64,000 nt of DNA from Ramlibacter henchirensis (GTDB lineage Bacteria; Pseudomonadota; Gammaproteobacteria; Burkholderiales; Burkholderiaceae_C). Under the pieces are notes generated by a model. The model was not told the origin of the DNA. It worked only from the letters and a program-made list of their open reading frames with translations, and searched no databases. The translations under genes were made by a program, and so were the position numbers. The DNA lies in the NCBI RefSeq assembly GCF_004682015.1, contig NZ_SMLM01000004.1:1-64000 (forward strand), in the 5' to 3' direction. Positions within the stretch are counted from its first letter, which is position 1; each line of letters opens with the position of its first letter. Of the stretch, positions 1-8,944 are shown in pieces.

Positions 1-2029
1 GAGTGTCGGGGTCGCTCACGTCGAGCGCATAGATCAACTGCCCGCCCCGGCGCATGCCGACGTACAGGTACACCTTGTCGCCGTCCGCGGCGACCAGCTT
101 GCCGTCGCCGTTGACGTCGTTCTGGTAGACGGACACGGCGCCGTCGGCGAAGTAGGGCTTGGGCTTCGCAGCATCGATCAGCTCGTCGTTGTCCCGCAGT
201 CGCTTGAGCTTCTTGAAGAACTCCGGGAAGACCATGCCCCACTTCTCGTAGCCGTCGGTGTCGTCCTGGCCGCCCTTGACCGCGCGGAAGATGCCGTCGT
301 TCGAGCCGTAGTACACCACCACGTCCCGGTCACCCGCGGTGCGGTTGTAGTTCACCACCGCCGGCCGCGAATGCAGCAGGTCGCCGTGGATGTAGGCGCG
401 GCTGTCGGTGTTGGACTCGTCGGTGTTCTCATCCTCCAGGTTGTCGGCCCCGCGGATCCATTCGATCAGCGCGTCGCGCTCCGTCGCGTCGGCGGCTCCG
501 AGGTTGGCCGCCGAAGGCCCGCTCGAGCTCGAGTTGCCCGTGGCGAAGCTCACCGTCGACAGCGCGGCACCGGCGACGCAGGTGCCGTCGCAGGTGTACA
601 GCTTGCGGTTGGTTCGCAGGGTCGAAGTCGCCAGGTCGGCGCGCATGCGCTGGGCCGCCCCGCCCTTCTCCACGACTGCGCCGTCGGGTGCATCGCTGCT
701 GGAACCCGAAGCGAACGCCCAGTAGTTGGAGTTCTTGGTCCAGAAGCTGGTGATGTCCGGCAGCAGGAAGCCCTTGGCCGTGTCCTCGACCGGCTTCTTG
801 TTGCGGTCGACCAGCACGGGGTCGAGCTTGGCGTCCAGGCCGATCTGGTACTGCTTCAGGTTGCCCGGCCAGCGCGGTTTCGCATTCGGGTCCGGCCGGA
901 ACTGGCCCATGTACACCTGGTTCAGGAACGTGCCCCGCACGTTCACGCTCACCGGCAGCGTCACCGCGGCAAACACGGAGTTCACCGGCTGCATCTTGCG
1001 CAGCGCGCTCAGGATCGCCTTCAGCACGGACTGCCCGTCCTCGCCGAGGGCGTACTCGCCGCCGCCCGCGAGCGCCGCGCTCTGGAGCAAAGCGCGGGCG
1101 CTTTTCTGGTTTTGCGTATTGAAGTTGTTGTCCTGCGGGTTCTGGATGGCGACGGTGTAGGTGGTCGCCTTCTGGTCACCCGTCAGGCTCGAGACGAGGT
1201 CGACCCGGTTCATCGTGCGGGCGTACTCGTCCAGCCAGTTGGACTGGTAGTTGCTGGGCGTGAACTTGATCGGGTCGCTGCTGAGCACGCCGCCGATGTC
1301 GCTGAGCAGCGTGCGGGAGTCGCCGTCCTCGCTGGAGTCCGGCCCGCCGTTGCCGACGTAGATGATGTAGTTGGGCTGGCAGACGTCGCCGATCGGGCTG
1401 CGGTAGTTCGAGCCGTTCTTCGCATCCGGGTCATAGACGCTGGAACTGAACCCCGCGTATGCCACCTTGCCGCCGAAATACAGGTACGCCTCGTGCATCG
1501 TCTTGGCATACGGGGCGTTGTTCGCTGTCGGGATGCCGTCCTTGACCGTGTTCCAGAGCTTCGTCCGGTTCTCCGTGACGTTCATCGGCCGGATGTGGGA
1601 CCGCACGTAGCCGCCCTTCGTGCCGCTCGACGGGTTCATCAACATCAGGCCCATGTTGATGTTCTTCACCATGTCGTCGACCTCCGCGCGCGTGTAGCAG
1701 CCGTCGGGCACGCGCGGCAGCTCGGGATCGGAGGGGACCGTGCAGGTCGGGAAATACGGCGACGTCAACGGATTGGTCAGGATGTGCAGCACGTCCTTGA
1801 TCAGGTCCAGCTTCTTGTTGCCGGAGCCGTTGGGCAACGGCGTGATGCTGCTGTTGTTGGACGCCGCGTTGTCGACGATCAGCAGCAGGTTCGGACGGGT
1901 GGCATCGCCCAGCGGGTTCCTCAGGAACAGGTCCACGTCCTCGGCGCGAACCGCCGACGTGGCCAGCAGCATGGACAGGCCTGAGAACGCCAGAACCCGC
2001 AGGGGGCTGCAGCGCGCGCGAATCTTCAT
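1..2029 (-). CDS. pilY1: PilY1-type type IV pilus assembly/adhesin protein (3' end outside window)
   Basis: The frame stays open from an ATG at 2029 to the window edge, so 676 N-terminal residues are visible and the C-terminus is missing. GGAGGAAAA lies 6 bases before the ATG. A signal peptide is visible (cleavage likely after AVRA, residue 29). A von Willebrand-A-like start follows (NLLLIVDNAAS, from residue 47), but its metal motif reads DNAAS instead of the usual DxSxS. Near the window edge, HSRPAVVNY and YYGSNDGIFRAV are typical of the PilC/PilY1 beta-propeller, and an EF-hand-like DVNGDGKLVAADGD follows, as in calcium-binding PilY1 loops. The family sits at the pilus tip or outer membrane and controls extension and retraction. 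No minor pilin genes are visible in the window; they could lie beyond the edge. The family call is firm; the exact subfamily is not. Confidence 0.85.
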   Translation of the reverse strand, partial: MKIRARCSPLRVLAFSGLSMLLATSAVRAEDVDLFLRNPLGDATRPNLLLIVDNAASNNSSITPLPNGSGNKKLDLIKDVLHILTNPLTSPYFPTCTVPSDPELPRVPDGCYTRAEVDDMVKNINMGLMLMNPSSGTKGGYVRSHIRPMNVTENRTKLWNTVKDGIPTANNAPYAKTMHEAYLYFGGKVAYAGFSSSVYDPDAKNGSNYRSPIGDVCQPNYIIYVGNGGPDSSEDGDSRTLLSDIGGVLSSDPIKFTPSNYQSNWLDEYARTMNRVDLVSSLTGDQKATTYTVAIQNPQDNNFNTQNQKSARALLQSAALAGGGEYALGEDGQSVLKAILSALRKMQPVNSVFAAVTLPVSVNVRGTFLNQVYMGQFRPDPNAKPRWPGNLKQYQIGLDAKLDPVLVDRNKKPVEDTAKGFLLPDITSFWTKNSNYWAFASGSSSDAPDGAVVEKGGAAQRMRADLATSTLRTNRKLYTCDGTCVAGAALSTVSFATGNSSSSGPSAANLGAADATERDALIEWIRGADNLEDENTDESNTDSRAYIHGDLLHSRPAVVNYNRTAGDRDVVVYYGSNDGIFRAVKGGQDDTDGYEKWGMVFPEFFKKLKRLRDNDELIDAAKPKPYFADGAVSVYQNDVNGDGKLVAADGDKVYLYVGMRRGGQLIYALDVSDPDT

Positions 2030-3131
2030 CGTCGTTTTCCTCCAGAAGGGCGGAAGGCACAGTTGCGTCTAAGGCATACACGCCGGCACCTCAACACACG
2101 GCCGTGCTCACCCTCCTTCGCGCTGGCGAGTTCGATGCGGCCGAGTTCCCGTCGCGCTCGGCAACTGCCCCGACTATGCCGTCCTCCTCGACGAGCTACC
2201 TTAGTTGCGTCCTGTGAACGCGGCACGGGCATTCCGATGGCCGGTCGCAATCTGTTACCAAGTGGCTTCGTAGACGTCGCGCCGCCACATCGATCTGAAA
2301 GGCCAACCTTTGGAATTCCGGGGGACGGATAGGCCCCCCACCCCAGATGCCGTTTTCGCCGGGGTTCAGCCAATACCGCCCGCGCCGGGCTGCAAAGCTT
2401 CTAGCCGCTTCAGCACGTCGGCCACTTCGCGATCGATAAGCCCAATGACGTGTTCAATGTCGGTTCGCTCGGCGTCTGTGAGGACAGCACGAAGTCGCTG
2501 CTCCAAGATTCCGCGCAAAGCGGCGCGCTCTGCCAGCTCCGGACTCGCAATCCGTAGGTCTCCTCGTTCAGGACCTGCGACGCGGCCAACTCAGGGGAAC
2601 AGCAGGGGGAACGCTCGCGGTACTCCCCTACTCTGCTCACCCGCTTACTGGGGGCGCAGTGTGTCCAGTTCGAGCTACCACGGAGAGTTCGAATCAGCTC
2701 ACCGTTGTTCACACGCCGACTGCGACTCCACCCCTGCCGCCAGCTACGGAAGACAGGGCCGCACAACTTCGCGCAGCCTTATTAGGACTAGCGCGACCAG
2801 GCTGTGCGCGCATGGACCTTCCACGAGGGGTAAGAAGATGGCGACACGCACCGGCGCCTGCTCTCGCCCAACCACCAAGCTCTTTTGGAGCGGAGGCAGT
2901 CTCCGCCAGCTCACATGGTCGGGGGCATCTTGAACAGGATCGCCCAGCACGTCACGCACGACTATCCAGCGGCACCTAAGTGGCAGTGTTCCTCGTCCGG
3001 GGACCACCGGTGCCGCAAACAGCAGGCGCTATCGCCAACAAGCCGGCCACAGCGGCGGCCTCCGGGGTGGGCTACTGGAGGCACGCAGCCATCCGTCAAG
3101 GTGAGATGGCGCCAGCCGGAGGCGCTGTGAC
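2030..3131. other. 1.1 kb accessory stretch without an intact gene
   Basis: No frame here has a convincing start, ribosome site and protein-like composition together. The open frames are short, overlap one another and are rich in Arg/Ser/Pro as shadow frames are. The only protein-like piece is a C-terminal remnant at 2366-2590 (listed separately). The stretch lies between pilY1 and a truncated RelA/SpoT-domain gene, so it reads as decayed insertion DNA. No insertion-sequence ends, transposase or integrase fragments were recognised. Confidence 0.5.
2366..2590 (-). pseudogene. C-terminal remnant of an unknown helical protein
   Basis: A 74-codon open frame follows an in-frame TGA and ends with TGA at 2366. 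Its product is regular and helical, with stretches such as ELAERAALRGILEQRL and DREVADVLKRLEALQ. This looks much more like real protein than the competing frames. There is no ATG or GTG in it, only internal TTG codons without a visible ribosome site, and no continuation upstream was found in either other frame. It is probably the 3' end of a broken gene. I do not recognise the family. Confidence 0.3.
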
Positions 3132-3782
3132 TCAGCGGCTTGTGACAGCTTGCTCTAGCTCTCGGAGGAACACCGTCGTGTCGAGGAAGTAGTTCGGATA
3201 CGCGCGCTCAAGCGAGGTGAAGGCGTCGACGGAGACAAGCACAGCCTCCGAGCCGGGTGTCTTGGCTGTCTCCGCCTCAGCCTTTAGGTATTCCTCGGAA
3301 GCTTCCACTAGTTGGCTTCGTGGAAATCCGCGAACGGTCATCATTCCCTTCGCGGGCTCGAGGGTCAGCAGGTGATAGTGGTCGGACTTCTTCCCTTTGC
3401 GCACGACCTGGATAGCGTGCTGGTACATCGCGAGCGCATATCGCACGTTGAGGCGCGCCTCAATGTCTTGGATTTCGTCGGTCAGCTCTCGAAAGTGGAC
3501 CGGCGTATTAGGCACTGGAGGGCAATCTTCCTTCGCGGCGAACACGCTGCCCATTAGAGCGAAGAAGCGAAGCCAGTCGGCCTCGCCCAAGCTGGACTTC
3601 AGAGCCTGGCTGAGGAAGGTTCCGACGGTTTCCACGGCCGTCGCCCAGGTGTGCTGTAGGCGCGTGCGGATCTGCATTTCAACGTAGAGGCCGTTGAAAA
3701 CTGACGGGCCTTCACGATCGCTGAAGTAGCGATCATGTGGACGCCACGCGTACTGGTCCCCACGTGAACGCGGAACTGACAC
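3132..3782 (-). CDS. N-terminally truncated RelA/SpoT-domain protein (probable pseudogene)
   Basis: The 216-residue frame has the second half of a RelA/SpoT alarmone-synthetase fold, starting at RYFSDRE and continuing through VEMQIRTRLQHTWATAVE, which is diagnostic for this family. Stand-alone relatives are about 350-380 residues and carry the ATP/GTP-binding half (R-x-KDYI and the GYRGVH motif) before this point. Here those residues are absent: only 20 non-homologous residues precede RYFSDRE. In the neighbouring frame TRGVHMI occurs just upstream, which may be a remnant of GYRGVHLI(Y) separated by a small deletion. The frame overlaps the upstream membrane gene by 50 bases, marking a junction. 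Synthetase activity is unlikely. Confidence 0.6.
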   Translation of the reverse strand: MSVPRSRGDQYAWRPHDRYFSDREGPSVFNGLYVEMQIRTRLQHTWATAVETVGTFLSQALKSSLGEADWLRFFALMGSVFAAKEDCPPVPNTPVHFRELTDEIQDIEARLNVRYALAMYQHAIQVVRKGKKSDHYHLLTLEPAKGMMTVRGFPRSQLVEASEEYLKAEAETAKTPGSEAVLVSVDAFTSLERAYPNYFLDTTVFLRELEQAVTSR

Positions 3783-4362
3783 CTCCCAGCGCTACACCGA
3801 GAGCCAAGCAGAGTACTCCGAAGAGAGAAACCCAAGCGCCTGACGCTGAGGCTCTCTCAACGTCGCTGCGCAGGGACTTGAGCGCAGCTGATTGCTTACC
3901 GCGCTCCTGTTCGAGGGCGGCTGCAGCGTCCCTCCGCATGGCAGCGATATTCTCCTGCACGACCGCCAAATGGTGCTGCAGCCCCTCAACGCGGACTCGC
4001 AGCGCGTCGACTTGCTGTTCTAGCGGGCCGATGTTGGGCAGAGACTGCCACCCGATACTCGCAAATGCATCGACGCGCGCTTCTGCGCCTTCCAGAGCAC
4101 CTGTCGTTACGTGAGTCCGGCGGCGCCCAAAAACAGCAGAAAACCAGGCTCGCACATCGCCGCGGAACTTGCCGGGGGTAAACACCTCCAGACGGGTCTG
4201 CAGCTCTTGCGCCACGATGTAGATGGCGATGAGCTGCAAGACGGCAGCCCACGCCACAGTCCACCTGCTGCCTGCGCAGACCACAAGCAAGGTAACAACT
4301 ATGACGGCGCACAGCGCAGCCACGAACGGTCGGAAGAAAGCTCGAATCCTGTTGGTGATCAT
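3733..4362 (-). CDS. unknown membrane protein with central coiled coil
   Basis: 209 residues. Two hydrophobic N-terminal helices lie at roughly residues 12-28 and 33-50. A long polar helical region with heptad character follows (about 100-165, including LEQQVDALRVRVEGL and RDAAAALEQERGKQ). A last hydrophobic helix (about 175-195) comes just before the C-terminus. I recognise no family. It starts just downstream of the tRNA-Lys terminator, and its 3' end runs into the truncated RelA/SpoT-domain frame, so its last 10-15 residues may come from a recombination junction. Function unknown; a partner role with the alarmone-type neighbour is only a guess. Confidence 0.5.
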   Translation of the reverse strand: MITNRIRAFFRPFVAALCAVIVVTLLVVCAGSRWTVAWAAVLQLIAIYIVAQELQTRLEVFTPGKFRGDVRAWFSAVFGRRRTHVTTGALEGAEARVDAFASIGWQSLPNIGPLEQQVDALRVRVEGLQHHLAVVQENIAAMRRDAAAALEQERGKQSAALKSLRSDVERASASGAWVSLFGVLCLALGVALGGVSSAFTWGPVRVAST

Positions 4363-4404
4363 CCTGCCCCACTGTCACCAAACTGTCACCGGGCGCAGAA
4401 ACAG

Positions 4405-4438
4405 AAAAGGCCCGCTGCGTTATTAATAGCGGGCCTTT
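4405..4438 (-). terminator. rho-independent terminator of tRNA-Lys
   Basis: Two arms of 11 bases (4406-4416 and 4428-4438, AAAGGCCCGCT and its complement) form a perfect stem with an 11-base loop. On the minus strand the stem is followed by a short T run. It lies 22 bases past the 3' end of the tRNA. The stem is symmetrical and A/T-flanked, so it could act on both strands. Confidence 0.8.
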
Positions 4439-4459
4439 GTTGTGCTGCATCAGGGGTTT

Positions 4460-4535
4460 TGGTAGGACGTGCAGGATTCGAACCTGCGACCAACGGATTA
4501 AAAGTCCGCTGCTCTACCAACTGAGCTAACGTCCC
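4460..4535 (-). tRNA. tRNA-Lys (anticodon UUU)
   Basis: The 76-base sequence folds as a standard cloverleaf. The acceptor arms GGGACGT and ACGTCCT pair, with a G-U at position 1-72. The D-loop reads AGCTCAGTTGGTAGAGC, the anticodon loop CTTTTAA has a TTT anticodon, and the T arm contains GGTTCGAATCC. The CCA end is encoded. It borders the accessory stretch at 2.0-4.4 kb, and tRNA 3' ends are common integration targets. No second copy of the tRNA 3' end was seen on the other side. Confidence 0.97.
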
Positions 4536-4575
4536 CCGCTCTTGCCGCGAACGTCGCTCGCAGCAAAGCCCGCGA

Positions 4576-5370
4576 TTATAGCGGGAGCAAGGACGTCTTC
4601 CGGCGCACGAGCGTGTCGAGCACCCAACCCGCCGCACACTGGCCGAACGTCGCCGTCACGGCGACGACGGAACCGTAGCCGCTGCAATTGAGCGAGCCGT
4701 CGCCCTCGATCGCGCATGACGCATCGGGCGGCGCGACGGCCTCGCGGCTGAAGACACAGGCCACGCCGATGCGCTTGCCCTCGCGTGGCGCGCCATGGAA
4801 CTTGCGCAGGCGGTAGCGCACCTGGGCCAGCAGCGGGTCGTGCGTGGTGCGCGAGAGGTCGTCGATGTCGACCTTGTGGGCGAGCCGCTTGCCGCCCGCC
4901 GCGCCGCAGGCGATGAAGGGCGTGCCTTCGCGCAGCGCCCACGCGGCCATCGCGACCTTGGCGCGGGCCTCGTCGCACGCGTCGATGACGGCGTCGACCC
5001 CGCGCGGCAGCAGCGCGGGCCAGTTGTCCGGCTCGGCGAATTCCTCCACGCCGTGCACCTGGCAGCCGGGATGGATCTGCGCGATGCGCTCGCGCATTGC
5101 GATCACCTTGGCCTGGCCGAGCGTGGCGTCGAGCGCGTGCACCTGGCGGTTGATGTTGGATTCGGCGACGTGGTCCAGGTCCACCAGCACGAGCGAGCCG
5201 ATGCCGCTGCGGGCCAGCGCCTCGGCGGCCCAGGACCCCACGCCGCCGATGCCCACGACGGCCACGCAGGCCCGCCGCAGCGCGGCCGCGCCGGATACGC
5301 CGTACAGCCGCTCCAGGCCCGAGAAGCGACGCTCGAGGTCCGCCGTGGGCGCGTCCAGCGCGTGCTGCAT
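4576..5370 (-). CDS. tcdA: tRNA threonylcarbamoyladenosine dehydratase TcdA (CsdL)
   Basis: 264 residues, the usual length. TcdA is an E1-like enzyme that uses ATP to cyclise t6A37 in ANN-decoding tRNAs to ct6A. The N-terminal RRFSGLERLYG signature, the nucleotide-binding loop GIGGVGSW (40-47), VLVDLDHV and SNINRQ are all present. The C-terminal half has the CsdL-type region ending in GYGSVVAVTATFG. The ATG shares one base with the TGA of cpoB (TGATG), so it is translated as the last gene of the tolB-pal-cpoB run. The pairing with cpoB is a known conserved neighbourhood in betaproteobacteria. Confidence 0.93.
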   Translation of the reverse strand: MQHALDAPTADLERRFSGLERLYGVSGAAALRRACVAVVGIGGVGSWAAEALARSGIGSLVLVDLDHVAESNINRQVHALDATLGQAKVIAMRERIAQIHPGCQVHGVEEFAEPDNWPALLPRGVDAVIDACDEARAKVAMAAWALREGTPFIACGAAGGKRLAHKVDIDDLSRTTHDPLLAQVRYRLRKFHGAPREGKRIGVACVFSREAVAPPDASCAIEGDGSLNCSGYGSVVAVTATFGQCAAGWVLDTLVRRKTSLLPL

Positions 5371-6149
5371 CAGCGCAGGCGGGCGAGGCGCTCGCGCGCG
5401 GCCAGCGCCGCTTCGGATTGGGGATAGGCCTTGACCAGGTCCTCGAGCGTGCGGCGCGCGGCGGCGTTCTCCTTCAGCTCGATCTGGCAGTTGGCGATGG
5501 AGAGCACCGCCTCGGGCGCGCGCGAATGGTCGGGCGCCGTCTGGATCAGCGTCCGGAAGCTGCCCAACGCGCCGCGGTAATCGCGATTGGCGTACTGCGC
5601 ATTCCCCAGCCAGAACAGGGCCGAGGGACGGTAGCCGCTCTGCGGATGGCGGCGCAGGAACTCGGTGAAAGCGTTCTGCGAGGCCGCGAAGTCGGACCGG
5701 CGGAACACCGCCAGCGCCGCCTCGAACTCGCGCTGCTCGTTGGGGTCGGCCACGAACTCGCGGCCATCGACGTTGACCGTGATGGGCTCGATGCGGCGCA
5801 GCCGCTCCTCGACCGCCACGGCCACGTCCTTCTGCCGGCGCTGCAGGTCCGACACATCGCGTGTGAGCTGCTCGTCGGTGCCGCGCAGGCGTGCGAGTTC
5901 GCCGCGCAGCGCGTCGAGCTGGGTGTTCAGCTCCAGGATGCTGCGGCGAAGCTGCGCGTTCTCCTCGGTGGCGCGCTGCAGGTCGCCCTGCAGGCGCTCG
6001 TCGAACTGACGCTGCACCTCCATGCGCTGGCGCAGCTCCAGGATGGCGCGGCGCGCCTCGTCGTCCGAGAAGAACTGCGCCTGGCCGGCCAGCGGCGACA
6101 GCAGGGCCGCCACGGCCAGCGCGCGCGCGAGGGAGGTGGCGCGCATCAT
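5370..6149 (-). CDS. cpoB: Tol-Pal system periplasmic protein CpoB (YbgF)
   Basis: 259 residues. A signal peptide ends after SPLAGQA (about residue 24). A coiled coil follows (about 30-110, with repeated E/Q/L/R heptads) and mediates trimerisation. The C-terminal TPR repeats (about 130-255) include [20 protein letters not shown]. CpoB links peptidoglycan synthesis by PBP1B to outer-membrane constriction through the Tol complex. Its ATG overlaps the pal stop (ATGA) and its TGA overlaps the tcdA ATG, so the three genes are tightly coupled. Confidence 0.93.
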   Translation of the reverse strand: MMRATSLARALAVAALLSPLAGQAQFFSDDEARRAILELRQRMEVQRQFDERLQGDLQRATEENAQLRRSILELNTQLDALRGELARLRGTDEQLTRDVSDLQRRQKDVAVAVEERLRRIEPITVNVDGREFVADPNEQREFEAALAVFRRSDFAASQNAFTEFLRRHPQSGYRPSALFWLGNAQYANRDYRGALGSFRTLIQTAPDHSRAPEAVLSIANCQIELKENAAARRTLEDLVKAYPQSEAALAARERLARLR

Positions 6150-6688
6150 CGGTAGGAGATCTCGACCCGGCGGTTCTGCGACCAGGCGGACTCGTCGTTG
6201 CCGTTGGCGGCAGGCTTCTCCTTGCCGAAGCTCACGGCCTCGAGCTGCTGGTCGTTCACGCCCAGCAGGCCGAGCGCGCGGCGCACGGCTTCGGCGCGGC
6301 GCTGGCCGAGCGCCAGGTTGTACTCGCGGCCGCCGCGCTCGTCGGTGTGGCCTTCGAGCGCCACCTTCCGACCGCCGTTGGAACGCAGGAAGCGCGCATG
6401 CGCCTCGATGATCGGCTGCGCTTCCGGCTTGATCACGTAGCTGTCGTAGTCGAAGAACACGAGGCGCGCCACGTTGTTCGGTCCGGCGATGCTGCTGGGC
6501 GTGGGTACCGCGTCCACCGGGGCCACACGGCTCTGCGTGGCGCCGCCGGTCGATCCGCCGCCCGGGCCGCCGGGGGTGACCGCGGTGGCGCTCTTGTCTT
6601 CGACGGGGACGTCGCTCAGCTTGACGCCGGAGCTGCAGCCGGCCAGCGTGGCGGCAATCAGCAGGCTCGTCAGGATGCGTCGGTTCAT
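6146..6688 (-). CDS. pal: peptidoglycan-associated lipoprotein Pal
   Basis: 180 residues from an ATG preceded by AAGGAGGAATTGA, a strong ribosome site. The lipobox LAGC puts the acylated cysteine at residue 18. A flexible Gly/Thr/Pro linker follows, then the OmpA-like domain (about 75-180) with [10 protein letters not shown], the peptidoglycan-binding [19 protein letters not shown] and SFGKEKP. Pal anchors the outer membrane to peptidoglycan and binds TolB. It lies 35 bases after tolB and overlaps cpoB. Confidence 0.96.
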   Translation of the reverse strand: MNRRILTSLLIAATLAGCSSGVKLSDVPVEDKSATAVTPGGPGGGSTGGATQSRVAPVDAVPTPSSIAGPNNVARLVFFDYDSYVIKPEAQPIIEAHARFLRSNGGRKVALEGHTDERGGREYNLALGQRRAEAVRRALGLLGVNDQQLEAVSFGKEKPAANGNDESAWSQNRRVEISYR

Positions 6689-6723
6689 CTTCAATTCCTC
6701 CTTCTCTGGAACAAACTTCGATT

Positions 6724-8007
6724 TCATCTGTGGTACGGACCCCAGTCGGGTTCGCGGATGTCGCCGCCCTGCCCCGCCAGACGGGCCTTGATCTTCCCGT
6801 CCAGCGTGGTGGTCATCAGCGACTCGCGCCCCCCCTGGCGCGTGGCGTACACGATCAACCGGCCGTTGGGCGCGAAGCTCGGGCTCTCGTCGGCCGTCGT
6901 ATCGGTGATCGCCACCGCGTTGCCCGAGGGCAGCTCCATCACATGCAGCTTGAAATTGCCCTGGACGCGGGATATGTAAGCGAGCCAGCGGCCATCCGGG
7001 CTGACTGATGGGGAAATGTTGTAACCCCCCGTAAAGGTGACTCGCTCCGGATTGCCGCCGCTGGCGGGCATGCGGTAGATCTGCGGGGCGCCGCCGCGGT
7101 CGCTGACGAAGTAGATGCTGCGGCCGTCGGGCGAATACACCGGCTCGGTGTCGATGCCGGCGGATTGCGTGATCCGGCGCGGTTCGCCGCCGCCCGAGTC
7201 CATCACGAACAGCTGCGAGCCGCCCTCGCGGCTCAGGGTCACGGCGAGCGTGCGGCCGTCCGGCGCCCACGCGGGCGCGCTGTTGGAGCCGCGGAAATTG
7301 GCCAGCAGGCGGCGACGACCCGTTGCGACTTCGTGCACGTAAACCACAGGTTTGCGCGATTCGAACGACACGTACGCGAGCTGGGTGCCGCTGGCGGACC
7401 AGGCCGGCGAGATGATCGGCTCGGGGCTGGCCAGCGCGGACTGGGCGTTCTCGCCGTCGGCGTCGGCCACCCACAGGTTGTGGCGGCTGCCTTCGCGCGT
7501 GACGTAGGCGATGCGCGTGGAGAACACGCCCTTGTCGCCCGTGAGCTTCTCGTAGATGAAGTCGGCGATGCGGTGCGCGGCAAGGCGCAGGTCGCCCACC
7601 GTGACCGCGTAGCTCTGGCCGCCGAGGTCCTGCCCGCGCACCACGTCCCACAGGCGGAACCGCACGTCGTAGCGGCCGTCGGCCAGCCGCGTGACGCTGC
7701 CGGCCGTGAGCGAATCGGCGCCGGCCTGCCGCCACGGCGTGACGTCGGGGCGCGAGGTCTCGTCCATCACCACGATGCCGGGCGGCGCGATGGCGCGGAA
7801 CTGGCCGCTGCGTTCGAGGTCGGCGCGCAGGATCGCGGCGATCTTCTGCGGGGACTGGTCCTCGCCGCGGAACGGCAGGATGGCGATGGGCAGCTGGGTG
7901 AGGCCCACGCCCGTCACCTCGACCCGGAACTGGGCCCACGCGGGCAAGGCGGCGGCGCCGAGCAGTCCGATCAGGTGGCGCCGGCGCCAGGGTGCGGGAG
8001 AGGTCAT
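6724..8007 (-). CDS. tolB: Tol-Pal translocation protein TolB
   Basis: 427 residues from the ATG at 8007. An upstream in-frame ATG at 8046 would add 13 residues before the signal peptide, so I prefer 8007, although neither has a strong ribosome site. The signal peptide [19 protein letters not shown] has a twin-arginine look. The N-terminal domain ([23 protein letters not shown]) is followed by PD40-type propeller blades ([61 protein letters not shown]). TolB is the periplasmic hub of the Tol-Pal system. The gene just upstream is a glycosyltransferase, not tolA. Confidence 0.95.
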   Translation of the reverse strand: MTSPAPWRRRHLIGLLGAAALPAWAQFRVEVTGVGLTQLPIAILPFRGEDQSPQKIAAILRADLERSGQFRAIAPPGIVVMDETSRPDVTPWRQAGADSLTAGSVTRLADGRYDVRFRLWDVVRGQDLGGQSYAVTVGDLRLAAHRIADFIYEKLTGDKGVFSTRIAYVTREGSRHNLWVADADGENAQSALASPEPIISPAWSASGTQLAYVSFESRKPVVYVHEVATGRRRLLANFRGSNSAPAWAPDGRTLAVTLSREGGSQLFVMDSGGGEPRRITQSAGIDTEPVYSPDGRSIYFVSDRGGAPQIYRMPASGGNPERVTFTGGYNISPSVSPDGRWLAYISRVQGNFKLHVMELPSGNAVAITDTTADESPSFAPNGRLIVYATRQGGRESLMTTTLDGKIKARLAGQGGDIREPDWGPYHR

Positions 8008-8095
8008 GGCGCTTAGTGTCTCCATGGAGCGTTTCGGTTCAGTCATGCCGTGAGGTTTTTGTTCGGCCGTGTGGCGAGGACCGCATTCTTGCGCA

Positions 8096-8866
8096 TCAGC
8101 GCGGCGGTTCTACGGGAGGCGTGCGTTGCAGAAGCCACAGTTTCAGGTAGCGGTAGTACGTGCCCTCGGCGATCGAGACGGCCAGCACGAAGCCGAGCGC
8201 GCCATCCAGGAAGCCGCGCCGCAGCACGTAGGTGCGGAAGAACGCCCACACGCCGTGGCCGAGGGCCGTCGCGAGCGAGCCGCGCTTGCCGCGCCGCTGC
8301 AGGTCCCTCGCGCCCGCCGTGGAATAGCGATCGAGCTTGACCAGCGCCGACTCCAGGTCGCGCATGCTTTCGTGCAGCAGCTCGCCCGGCAGGCGGCCCA
8401 CCGGGCCCTGCGCGACCACGCGTTCGTGCACCAGGTCATCGGAGAAGCGAGCCGCATCGCGGCGGAACAGGCGCACCACCCGGTCGGGCGACCAGCCCGA
8501 ATGGCGCATGTACTGGCCGCAGAAGCTGGAGCTGCGGTTGACGGAGAAGGCCACGTGGCCGCCCGGCGCCGCGATCGCCTGCCGGATCTGCTGCTGCAGC
8601 TGCGGCGTGATGCGCTCGTCGCAGTCCAGCGAGAACACCCATTCGCCCGTGGCCAGGGCCAGCGCCCGGTTCTTCTGCACGCCGAAACCCTGCCAGTCGG
8701 CCGCCACGCCGACCCGGGCGCCTGCGGCCCGGGCACGTTCGACCGTGTCGTCGCTGCTGCCGGAATCCAGCACGATCACTTCGTCGGCGAAGGACGCGCT
8801 GCGGACGCATTCGGTGATGTTGCGGGCCTCGTTGCGGGCGATGACGATGACGGAGAGCGTGGGCAT
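8096..8866 (-). CDS. family 2 glycosyltransferase (WaaE/KdtX-like)
   Basis: 256 residues from ATG 8866; a TTG immediately before it is also possible. The GT-A fold starts with LSVIVIARNEARNI. It then has VIVLDSGSSDDT and the DxD-like FSLDCDERI. The late motif HESMRDLESALVKLDRYS and a C-terminal hydrophobic segment near ALGFVLAVSIAEG are typical of the WaaE/KdtX group, which adds glucose to the lipopolysaccharide core. The enzyme is probably membrane-associated on the cytoplasmic face. It lies directly upstream of tolB and divergent from galE. The donor and acceptor sugars cannot be read from the sequence. Confidence 0.8.
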   Translation of the reverse strand: MPTLSVIVIARNEARNITECVRSASFADEVIVLDSGSSDDTVERARAAGARVGVAADWQGFGVQKNRALALATGEWVFSLDCDERITPQLQQQIRQAIAAPGGHVAFSVNRSSSFCGQYMRHSGWSPDRVVRLFRRDAARFSDDLVHERVVAQGPVGRLPGELLHESMRDLESALVKLDRYSTAGARDLQRRGKRGSLATALGHGVWAFFRTYVLRRGFLDGALGFVLAVSIAEGTYYRYLKLWLLQRTPPVEPPR

Positions 8867-8944
8867 CAAGCGGCAAAAGGAAGAGCAATGCCCGAAGGCA
8901 TAATCCCGTCCTTCTCGGATCGACCCATTATCCCACCCTCATCC

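Noticed and set aside
371..1984. A 537-codon open frame on the plus strand opposite the pilus gene
   Set aside because: The minus strand gives a clear PilY1 protein with signal peptide and ribosome site; the plus frame has only shadow composition.
4405..4535. Phage attachment site at tRNA-Lys
   Set aside because: No integrase gene and no second copy of the tRNA 3' end was found in the neighbouring accessory stretch.
6146..7939. A 597-codon frame that would join tolB DNA to Pal
   Set aside because: The part upstream of 6688 is a shadow of tolB. Pal has its own strong ribosome site, ATG and lipoprotein signal.
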